NCBI GenBank assembly: GCA_014859075.1
Contig: JACUUW010000085.1
Location: 1 to 7,906 of the forward strand
Source of the DNA: Desulforudis sp.
Lineage (GTDB): Bacteria; Bacillota; Desulfotomaculia; Desulfotomaculales; Desulforudaceae
Reading direction: 5' to 3'
Length of the DNA: 7,906 nucleotides
The first letter of the stretch is position 1; every line of letters starts with the position of its first letter. Shown here piece after piece: positions 1-7,373 of this stretch. Made by a program: the position numbers and the translations under genes. A model generated the notes under the pieces. It ran no database searches. It saw only the letters and a list, made by a program, of their open reading frames with translations, and was not told the origin of the DNA.

Positions 1-1193
1 CCGATCTGGATCAACGAGTAAGTGTAGAGCACCGGGTAGCCGTACTTGTTGGTCAGTGGGCCGAACGGTTCCAACCATGTCTTGTCGGCGGGCGCGTTGG
101 GCACGACCTCACCACGGGCGTATTCAACCACCACCCGGTCCTGATCGGGCAGCGGGAACAGCATCAGCTTGGCTGTAACCTTGAGTTCCTTATCTTCCCG
201 CGTCGACGGATCACGCACGATGACGGGTGCCCCGTCCTTGGTCACCAACAGAGGCCCGGCGGTCGAAAACTTCGCACCGGCCGGAAATACGTACAGTGCC
301 ATTTCCTTACCGGCGATGTGCCGGACCACTTTCTCAGCCGGCAAGCTGGAAACAAACAGTTCCTCCGGAGCGATGGGGTCGCTTCCGGGTGGCAGGGCCC
401 GGGACATCGCCATCGCCACCTCGGCACCATTGGCGAACCGCCCCGAAATGGGCGCCGGAAAAACCACGTGGTTAGCCGGCGCCACCGGCCTGTACGTGAT
501 CTGATGGTCATCGTGGAAGTGGGGCAGGGCCTTGCCGGCCTCCCCCTGGTTCCCGAACTGGGCCATCTGCCCCGGGTAGCCGCCGATGAAGGCGAAGAGA
601 ATGAAGATGGGCACCGAAACAGCAAACAGTTTCACCCAGTACTGAAACGCCTGCACAAAGGTGATTCCCTTCATCCCGCCCAGCGCCACGTTGAAGGTGA
701 TCACCGAGCCGACCAGCACCACGCCCACCCAGTAAGGAGTGTGCAGGATGTTCACCAGGGCCACGCCGGCACCTTTCATTTGCGGCATGGTGTAGAATAG
801 ACCGATCGCCAGCACAAACACCACCGCGATCTTCCGGAAGGATGAGTTCGAATACCGGCCTTCCGCAAAGTCCGGAATGGTGTAGGCTCCGAACCGCCGC
901 AGGGGGCTGGCGATAAAGAGCAGCAGGAACAGGTAACCGGCCGCGTACAGCGTGGGATACCACAGCACGTCGTAACCGAACTTCATCACCATGCCCGCCA
1001 CGCCCATGAACGAGGCGGCGGAGAGATACAGCCCCGAGATGGCGACCGAATTCATCGGTACGCTCACCGCGCGTGAGGCAACGTACATGTCGGCCGTGCT
1101 GCGCACCGAGCGCTGTACCCAGATCCCCAGGCCGATGGTGGCCAGGACAAGCAGCGTAACAAATACGAGCGGAATCCAGGCGATCTCAGCCAT
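1..1193 (-). CDS. actP: ActP-type sodium/acetate symporter (SSS family), 3'-truncated by window edge
   Basis: Sodium:solute symporter, probably a cation/acetate (monocarboxylate) permease of the inner membrane. The first 397 residues are visible; the frame is open to the left edge, so the C-terminal half is missing. Hydrophobic helices are seen at about residues 5-25, 50-72, 80-95, 120-138, 153-172 and 185-205. SSS-like signatures are SGLYLSAASFMG (53-64), the LRRFGAYTIPDF stretch (98-109), YTMPQMKGAG (134-143) and LGGMKGITFVQ (171-181). Residues about 206-385 are hydrophilic, with no membrane helix, an unusually long extra-membrane segment; hydrophobic sequence seems to resume near the edge. 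The ATG start at 1193 overlaps the upstream small membrane gene by 8 bp and has an AGAGGGGAG-like ribosome site at about 1202-1210, so the two genes are probably translationally coupled. Substrate is inferred from family resemblance and the neighbouring acs; another short carboxylate is possible. Confidence 0.88.
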   Translation of the reverse strand, partial: MAEIAWIPLVFVTLLVLATIGLGIWVQRSVRSTADMYVASRAVSVPMNSVAISGLYLSAASFMGVAGMVMKFGYDVLWYPTLYAAGYLFLLLFIASPLRRFGAYTIPDFAEGRYSNSSFRKIAVVFVLAIGLFYTMPQMKGAGVALVNILHTPYWVGVVLVGSVITFNVALGGMKGITFVQAFQYWVKLFAVSVPIFILFAFIGGYPGQMAQFGNQGEAGKALPHFHDDHQITYRPVAPANHVVFPAPISGRFANGAEVAMAMSRALPPGSDPIAPEELFVSSLPAEKVVRHIAGKEMALYVFPAGAKFSTAGPLLVTKDGAPVIVRDPSTREDKELKVTAKLMLFPLPDQDRVVVEYARGEVVPNAPADKTWLEPFGPLTNKYGYPVLYTYSLIQI

Positions 1194-1548
1194 GGTGCAC
1201 GCTCCCCTCTTCCCAGGTGGCCCGGGTGCTGATGTCGTGCTCCAGGGCCAGGGAACGGGTGACGTAGATCCGGGCGATCAGCCAGGTCAACGGGTAAAAC
1301 AGCACACCGAGAAACAGCCAGGTGAAAGTAAATCCCCAAATACGGTAGTTCATGATCTGCGGCAGGTAGAAGTTGGCCAGCGGAACACCCACCAAAATAA
1401 TGACAAAAACCGCAAAACACTTTAGACTCAGTTTCAACTGCTTACTCATCACCAGGTGCAGGTACTGTTCGCTGTGCACCTCGTAGCGGGTCCCGTCAGG
1501 TGAAGTGTGAATGTCCTCGCCCGTATTCCCGGTTGGAATGTCGCTCAT
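1186..1548 (-). CDS. Small two-helix membrane protein, probable symporter partner (DUF485/YjcH-like)
   Basis: 120-residue protein with a polar N-terminus (1-38) and two likely membrane helices at about 41-61 and 71-95, followed by a charged tail. Size, two-helix layout and position directly before an SSS permease fit the small proteins that accompany acetate-type symporters (DUF485, as in YjcH of the E. coli acs-yjcH-actP operon; the DUF4212 small-subunit family is the alternative). The WLIARIYVTRS end of helix 2 resembles the DUF485 WLYVRYA end. No biochemical role can be read from the sequence; a part in assembly or stability of the symporter is inferred. The ATG at 1548 has an AAGGAG ribosome site at 1556-1561. 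Its TGA stop lies inside the start of the symporter gene (8-bp overlap). Family assignment is by eye and moderate. Confidence 0.82.
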   Translation of the reverse strand: MSDIPTGNTGEDIHTSPDGTRYEVHSEQYLHLVMSKQLKLSLKCFAVFVIILVGVPLANFYLPQIMNYRIWGFTFTWLFLGVLFYPLTWLIARIYVTRSLALEHDISTRATWEEGSVHHG

Positions 1549-1603
1549 TCTAAAACTCCTTCTTCAGCTGAACTTGGAAAAAAGTCATCATCAACTAACT
1601 CGG

Positions 1604-1660
1604 AAAAAAACCATAGGCGACGACCTGTTCCTGCGCATAGAACTTCCGTCTGTCTATGGT
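1604..1660 (-). terminator. Terminator-like hairpin with T7 tract between acs and the symporter genes
   Basis: Read on the minus strand, ACCATAG (1660-1654) pairs with CTATGGT (1616-1610). After an A/C mismatch and a C-G pair, GACG (1650-1647) pairs with CGTC (1622-1619) with one bulged A, then an inner stem GTTC/GAAC (1643-1640 with 1630-1627) closes a 9-nt loop. Seven T residues (1610-1604) follow at once. This is a good intrinsic terminator shape. It lies 55 bp before the small membrane gene and about 110 bp after acs, so it could end the acs transcript or act as an attenuator controlling read-through into the transporter genes. Confidence 0.7.
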
Positions 1661-1691
1661 TGCTTGGGGCTTGCAGACCACCCTTCCGGGG

Positions 1692-1725
1692 AAAACCCGC
1701 CGGTGATCTCTTGTCTGCCCGGCGG
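1692..1725 (-). terminator. GC-rich hairpin downstream of acs, weak terminator candidate
   Basis: On the minus strand CCGCCGG (1725-1719) and CCGGCGG (1703-1697) form a perfect 7-bp stem with a 15-nt loop, followed by GTTTTCC. The T run is only four long and offset by one G, and the loop is long, so this is weaker than the hairpin at 1604-1660. Parts of it can pair elsewhere: GCAGAC of the loop (1718-1713) is complementary to GTCTGC at 1678-1673, which suggests that the spacer RNA could have alternative folds. Confidence 0.4.
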
Positions 1726-1772
1726 CCGATCTATGGTTTGGGACAAAACTGTGTTTCCACCCCCGAGCGCGC

Positions 1773-3755
<1,983 letters not shown>

Positions 3756-3801
3756 GGAAGTCCTCCCCCTTTTGTCGTCTGGTAGGCACCGATCGTGATT
3801 A

Positions 3802-3830
3802 TTGAATACATTCTACCGGTTGAATACATT
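3802..3830 (+). promoter_or_regulatory. Candidate sigma-70 type promoter toward the paaK genes, within the tandem repeat
   Basis: TTGAAT (3802-3807, 4/6 to TTGACA) and TACATT (3825-3830, 4/6 to TATAAT) are 17 bp apart on the plus strand. The -35 falls in repeat copy one and the -10 in copy two. Both boxes are imperfect, and the leader to the chosen paaK start would be about 245 nt. No clear acs promoter with good spacing was found on the minus strand, although AATAAT (3803-3798) is a possible -10. The rest of the 3756-4083 intergenic region shows no gene or RNA that I can recognise. Confidence 0.25.
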
Positions 3831-3837
3831 CTACCGG
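3802..3837. repeat. Perfect 18-bp tandem direct repeat in the divergent intergenic region
   Basis: Two exact, directly adjacent copies of TTGAATACATTCTACCGG occupy 3802-3819 and 3820-3837. They lie 47 bp before the acs start codon and about 250 bp before paaK, and are AT-richer than their surroundings. The position is where an operator for either divergent unit would be expected. It could be a double binding site for a regulator or a simple local duplication; sequence alone cannot decide. A near match (ACCGGTTGAGTAC for ACCGGTTGAATAC) occurs before the second paaK at 5479-5491. Confidence 0.9.
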
Positions 3838-4068
3838 GCAACCGAAACCGGAAAAAGAACTTGCACGTGAAAAGTCAAATGTCGCGGTTCATTGGGGAAT
3901 AGCGCTGGTCAGCGGTCGCAGTCGCCCCCCGAACGGTCCTGTCAGCCGGGTGAACGGGAGGTCGTATGCCCGAGTAAATCGCCGTTGCGGCAGGAACAGA
4001 CCCTTTCCCGGGCGAATTATGTTCATTATTCCGGGTGTCATTTCCAAATTGTTCACTTTGACGAATAC

Positions 4069-4072
4069 GGAG
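4069..4072 (+). promoter_or_regulatory. Weak ribosome binding site deciding the TTG start of the first paaK
   Basis: GGAG lies 11 nt before the TTG at 4084. It is weaker than the AGGAGG sites before the second paaK and the ACT gene. It supports the TTG start, which gives an N-terminus (MIWDRIETLP) that lines up with the second paralog (MYWNKEMECMP). Confidence 0.45.
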
Positions 4073-4083
4073 TTGGTATAGAC

Positions 4084-5379
4084 TTGATCTGGGACCGGAT
4101 TGAAACCCTGCCGCGCGAAGAGATGGAGATCCTGCAACTCGAACGGCTCAAGGCCGTAGTGCTTCGCGTTTACCGGAAAGTCCCATTCTACCGGGGACGT
4201 TTGCGGGAGTCAGGGCTGAAGCCGCCGGACATCAGAAGCCTGGCCGACCTTCAAAATCTTCCGTTCACCGTGAAAGAAGACCTGCGGGAGAACTACCCGT
4301 ACGGGCTCTTCGCGGTGCCGCTCGAAAGACTGGTAAGGATCCACGCCTCCTCGGGCACCACCGGGCTCCCGACGGTGGTGGGTTATACCAAGAAGGACCT
4401 GCGCACCTGGTCCGAGCTGGTCGGCCGGGTGGTCGTCCAGGCCGGGGTCAAGCCTCGGGACGTAGTGCAGATTTGCTTCAGCTACGGCCTTTTCACCGGT
4501 GGTTTCGGACTGCACTACGGGTTGGAAAGGGTCGGGGCCACCGTGGTGCCCGCAAGCGCCGGAAACACCCAGCGGCAGCTCAGGCTGATCCAGGACTTCA
4601 ACACCACGGTGCTGGTCAGCACCCCGACGTACGCCCTGTACATCGCCGAGGTGGCCCGGGAAATCGGTCTTGACCCCTCGAAGCTGGGCTTGCGTTTGGG
4701 CCTTTTCGGTTCGGAGCCCTGGTCCGAGGGTATCCGCGACGGACTTGAAGCGGCCTTTGGGTTCAAGGCCACCGACAACTACGGCATGAGCGAGTTGATC
4801 GGTCCGGGCGTGGCCGGCGAATGTCGGATGCAGAACGGGTTACACATCTCGGAGGATCATTTCCTGCCGGAGATCATTGACCCTGAGACCGGTGAACAAC
4901 TGCCGCCCGGTGCCGAGGGCGAATTGGTGATCACCACCCTGACCAAGGAAGGTCTGCCGCTGATCCGGTACCGCACCCGTGATCTGACGGCTCTCGACTA
5001 CGCCCCTTGCCCCTGTGGACGGACCACGGTGCGAATGCACCGGGTCTCGGGGCGCACCGATGACATGCTGATTATCCGCGGGGTGAACGTCTTTCCCTCC
5101 CAGGTGGAAGAAGTGCTCATGGAAATCGACGGTGTCAGCCCGCACTACCGGATCATCGTCGACCGCCGGGACTACCTGGACGAGTTCGAAGTCCAGGTGG
5201 AGTTGGCCGCCGACTACTTCACCGGCGCCTTCCGTGACCTGGAGACCCTGGAGAGGACGATCAAGGAGCGGCTGCAGAGCATCATTCAGATTACAGCCAA
5301 GGTAAAGCTGGTGGAGTACCGGTCACTGGAGCGCACCGCCGGAAAGGCCAAGCGGGTTATCGACAAGCGGATCATGTAA
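4084..5379 (+). CDS. paaK: Phenylacetate-CoA ligase (PaaK family), first of two tandem paralogs
   Basis: AMP-forming ligase that activates phenylacetate, or a related aryl acid, to its CoA thioester in the cytoplasm. With the TTG start at 4084 it has 431 residues, the usual PaaK length. Motifs: P-loop-like SSGTTGLPTVVGYT (89-102), YGMSE (233-237), YRTRD (296-300), the family CPCGRT (309-314), the hinge stretch GRTDDMLIIRGVNVFP (322-337) and the C-terminal GKAKRV (420-425). The frame stays open upstream to a TTG at 3892, but those 64 extra codons resemble nothing in the family and the second paralog starts at the equivalent place. The two proteins agree at well over half of positions by eye. 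It is divergent from acs and 151 bp upstream of the second copy. Exact substrate is uncertain: the family includes ligases for other aromatic acids, and no downstream degradation genes are in view. Confidence 0.92.
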   Translation: MIWDRIETLPREEMEILQLERLKAVVLRVYRKVPFYRGRLRESGLKPPDIRSLADLQNLPFTVKEDLRENYPYGLFAVPLERLVRIHASSGTTGLPTVVGYTKKDLRTWSELVGRVVVQAGVKPRDVVQICFSYGLFTGGFGLHYGLERVGATVVPASAGNTQRQLRLIQDFNTTVLVSTPTYALYIAEVAREIGLDPSKLGLRLGLFGSEPWSEGIRDGLEAAFGFKATDNYGMSELIGPGVAGECRMQNGLHISEDHFLPEIIDPETGEQLPPGAEGELVITTLTKEGLPLIRYRTRDLTALDYAPCPCGRTTVRMHRVSGRTDDMLIIRGVNVFPSQVEEVLMEIDGVSPHYRIIVDRRDYLDEFEVQVELAADYFTGAFRDLETLERTIKERLQSIIQITAKVKLVEYRSLERTAGKAKRVIDKRIM

Positions 5380-5461
5380 GATCCCAAGTAGGTGTTCTGC
5401 GCCAAGGTTGCGGTCAAACCGGCATGGGAGTATGATCAAATAACCAACGCGGGTTTCAGGA

Positions 5462-5503
5462 TGGGGGATTGCCAGTCAACCGGTTGAGTACCGGCCACCC
5501 CCA
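5462..5503 (+). promoter_or_regulatory. Structured leader hairpin just before the second paaK
   Basis: TGGGGG (5462-5467) can pair with CCCCCA (5498-5503), enclosing a second stem CCGGT (5480-5484) with ACCGG (5490-5494) and a TGAGT loop. The sequence TCAACCGGTTGA (5476-5487) is also a perfect palindrome, so a protein-binding site is an alternative. No T run follows, so this is not an intrinsic terminator. It ends 11 nt before the AGGAGG ribosome site (5515-5520), where it could influence translation or mark an mRNA processing site. No promoter boxes with good spacing were recognised in this 151-bp gap. Confidence 0.4.
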
Positions 5504-5530
5504 AATGGCATATTAGGAGGTCATGAGGAT

Positions 5531-6844
5531 ATGTACTGGAATAAAGAAATGGAGTGTATGCCACCCGAACAACGTCGGAAGCTGCAGTTGGAACGCCTGC
5601 AAAACCTGGTCCGGCGGGTCTATGAAAACGTGCCGCACTACCAGAGGGTGCTCAGGGAGGCCGGTATCCGTCCGGGTGACGTACAGTCCCTGGACGACCT
5701 GGCGCATCTGCCGTTCACCACCAAGGACGACCTCCGCCGGACTTACCCTTTCGGTTTGTTCGCCACGCCGCTGCAAAACACGGTAAGGGTGCACGCCTCG
5801 TCCGGCACCACCGGCAAACCCACCGTGGTGGGCTACACCCGTCAGGACGTGGACACCTGGTCGGAGGTCATGGCCCGGACCCTGAGCTGCGCCGGCACAA
5901 AACAGGATGACGTCGTTCAAATCGCCTACGGCTACGGCTTGTTTACAGGAGGGCTCGGGGTGCACTACGGTGCCGAGAAAATCGGGGCCACGGTGGTCCC
6001 CGTTTCGGTCGGCAACACCAAGCGCCAGATCATGCTGATGCAGGACTTCGGCACCACGGTGCTCGCCTGCACGCCGTCATACGCGTTGCACCTTGCTGAA
6101 GTGCTCGAAGAGTCCGGCGCCGACCGCTCCCGAATCCGCCTGCGGGTCGGGGTCTTCGGAGCCGAGCCGTGGACGCAACAACTGGGACGGGAAATTGAGA
6201 ACAAACTGAACGTCGTGGCCATCGACATTTTCGGCCTGAGTGAGATCATCGGCCCGGGAGTGGCCAGTGAGTGTCTTTACAATGCCGGGCTGCACCTCTT
6301 CGACGACCACTTTCTGCCTGAAATCATCGACCCGGAGACCGGAAGACAACTGCCGCCCGGCGAGGAAGGGGAGTTGGTGATCACCACGCTCACCAAGGAA
6401 GCCTTCCCCCTGATCCGGTACCGGACACGCGATATCACCAGGCTTTTCGTGGAACCCTGTCCCTGCGGGCGAACCCATGTCCGGATGTCCAAGATCATGG
6501 GACGCACCGACGACATGCTGATCATCCGCGGAGTCAACGTCTTCCCCTCCCAGGTGGAAAGCGCCCTGCTGGAAATCGGCCAGGCCGAACCGCACTACCT
6601 GCTGGTCGTCGACCGCTCGGGTCCGCTGGACCAACTGGAGATTTGGGTGGAGGTTTCCGAAAAGGTGTTCGCCGACGAGGTACGGCGCCTGGAGGCCTTG
6701 GGCAAGACCATTCAGCGGGAAATCGAGGGTACACTGGGTATCGGGGTGAAAGTGAAACTGGTCGAGCCCAAAACCATCGAACGCAGCCAGGGCAAAGCCA
6801 AGAGGGTAGTCGACAAGCGGGATGTTTACAATAAGAATCAGTAA
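5531..6844 (+). CDS. paaK: Phenylacetate-CoA ligase (PaaK family), second of two tandem paralogs
   Basis: 437-residue aryl-CoA ligase making phenylacetyl-CoA or a related thioester from acid, ATP and CoA. Motifs match the first copy: SSGTTGKPTVVGYT (90-103), FGLSE (234-238), YRTRD (297-301), CPCGRT (310-315), GRTDDMLIIRGVNVFP (324-339) and GKAKRV (421-426). It differs from copy one in ways that may affect substrate choice: FGLSE for YGMSE, IAYGYGLFTGG for ICFSYGLFTGG, PVSVGNT for PASAGNT, and a longer C-terminus (DVYNKNQ). The ATG at 5531 follows AGGAGG (5515-5520) by 10 nt; an ATG at 5523 is in another frame. The ACT gene begins 20 bp after the stop, so the two are probably co-transcribed. 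PaaK next to an ACT protein is a common pairing in anaerobes that ferment or use aromatic amino acids. Confidence 0.94.
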   Translation: MYWNKEMECMPPEQRRKLQLERLQNLVRRVYENVPHYQRVLREAGIRPGDVQSLDDLAHLPFTTKDDLRRTYPFGLFATPLQNTVRVHASSGTTGKPTVVGYTRQDVDTWSEVMARTLSCAGTKQDDVVQIAYGYGLFTGGLGVHYGAEKIGATVVPVSVGNTKRQIMLMQDFGTTVLACTPSYALHLAEVLEESGADRSRIRLRVGVFGAEPWTQQLGREIENKLNVVAIDIFGLSEIIGPGVASECLYNAGLHLFDDHFLPEIIDPETGRQLPPGEEGELVITTLTKEAFPLIRYRTRDITRLFVEPCPCGRTHVRMSKIMGRTDDMLIIRGVNVFPSQVESALLEIGQAEPHYLLVVDRSGPLDQLEIWVEVSEKVFADEVRRLEALGKTIQREIEGTLGIGVKVKLVEPKTIERSQGKAKRVVDKRDVYNKNQ

Positions 6845-6864
6845 GACCGAAGGAGGAATGTAAA

Positions 6865-7296
6865 ATGTGGGTAAGGCAGATTTCCATCTTCCTGGAGAAT
6901 AAATCGGGCCGGCTGGCCGCCGTAACCCGGCTCCTGGCTGACCATGGGTTCAACATCCGGGCGCTTTCGATCGCCGATACCTCCGACTTCGGCATTTTAA
7001 GGCTCATCGTGAATGAGCCCGCCCGTGCCTACCAGGTCTTGAAAGATGCCGGGTTTACGGTGAGCGAGACCGAGGTGCTGGCCGTTGAGGTACCCGACCG
7101 GCCGGGCGGCCTGGCGGGTGTACTTGATCTGCTCAACTCAGCCGGAACAAACATCGAGTACCTCTACGCCTTCGTGTCCAAGTCGGCCGAAAACGCCCTG
7201 GTGCTGCTGAAGGTTGAAAACCTGGAAAAAGCGGTCGAGGTGCTGACCGCCAATGGGGTCACCGTTCCGGACTACAGGGTGGTGCACCAGATATAG
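6865..7296 (+). CDS. Tandem ACT-domain protein, probable amino-acid sensor linked to paaK
   Basis: 143-residue cytoplasmic protein made almost wholly of two ACT domains: about 3-69 (QISIFLENKSGRL, then HGFNIRALSIAD) and about 71-138 (VLAVEVPDRPGGL, then AGTNIEYLYAFV). The loops NKSGRL (12-17) and DRPGGL (78-83) are at the usual ligand-binding turn; the first has Ser where many ACT domains have Pro. There is no catalytic domain, so it is likely to bind a small molecule, perhaps an aromatic amino acid, and act on a partner. Ligand and partner are unknown. The ATG at 6865 has AGGAGG at 6851-6856 (8-nt spacing); an earlier ATG at 6858 is followed at once by TAA. It sits 20 bp after the second paaK and is the last gene of the plus-strand group. 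Confidence 0.9.
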   Translation: MWVRQISIFLENKSGRLAAVTRLLADHGFNIRALSIADTSDFGILRLIVNEPARAYQVLKDAGFTVSETEVLAVEVPDRPGGLAGVLDLLNSAGTNIEYLYAFVSKSAENALVLLKVENLEKAVEVLTANGVTVPDYRVVHQI

Positions 7297-7299
7297 AAG

Positions 7300-7315
7300 G
7301 CGGCGGAGTCGCCGC
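7300..7315 (+). terminator. Short GC hairpin after the ACT gene
   Basis: GCGGCG (7300-7305) and CGCCGC (7310-7315) form a perfect 6-bp stem with a GAGT loop, starting 4 nt after the ACT stop codon. No T run follows, so it is not a classic intrinsic terminator; it may protect the 3' end or assist termination together with the palindrome at 7334-7373. Confidence 0.4.
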
Positions 7316-7333
7316 GCGGGTGAGATCTGGGAC

Positions 7334-7373
7334 GTGGGAGGTTGGAAGTGGGATCCAACTTCTCACCTCTCAC
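7334..7373. terminator. Long imperfect palindrome between convergent genes, possible two-way terminator
   Basis: The left arm 7334-7349 (GTGGGAGGTTGGAAGT) pairs with the right arm 7358-7373 (ACTTCTCACCTCTCAC) across 16 positions, with one mismatch and two G-T pairs and an 8-nt loop containing GGATCC. It lies between the convergent ACT and cfa-like genes, and the cfa-like stop codon (7372-7370) is inside its right arm. ACTTCTCA occurs twice (7358-7365 and 7372-7379). The low-complexity GTGGGAGG/GAAGTG style resembles dispersed intergenic repeats of some Firmicutes, so it may be a repeat copy used as a terminator. Confidence 0.5.

Noticed and set aside
508..963. 151-codon minus-strand open frame inside the symporter region
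   Set aside because: It is frame-shifted against the real symporter frame, which gives clear SSS motifs and membrane helices; this one gives Arg/Gly/His-rich sequence.
1549..1772. Known riboswitch in the acs-symporter spacer
   Set aside because: I compared the conserved cores I know (c-di-GMP, THF and molybdenum cofactor types) by eye and found no match; only hairpins and possible alternative pairings can be supported.
3802..3837. CRISPR array or insertion-element target duplication at the tandem repeat
   Set aside because: Only two copies, directly adjacent without spacers, and no element or terminal inverted repeats between or beside them.
4058..4082. Promoter TTGACG / TATAGA just before the first paaK start
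   Set aside because: The boxes look good, but the spacing is only 13 bp, too short for a sigma-70 type promoter.
6077..6634. 185-codon minus-strand open frame opposite the second paaK
   Set aside because: Antisense to a complete ligase gene, with shadow-like composition and no known family.
4084..6844. The two paaK genes as one gene split by a frameshift, or one as a pseudogene
   Set aside because: Each is full length with its own start, all adenylate-forming motifs and a proper stop; they are paralogs.
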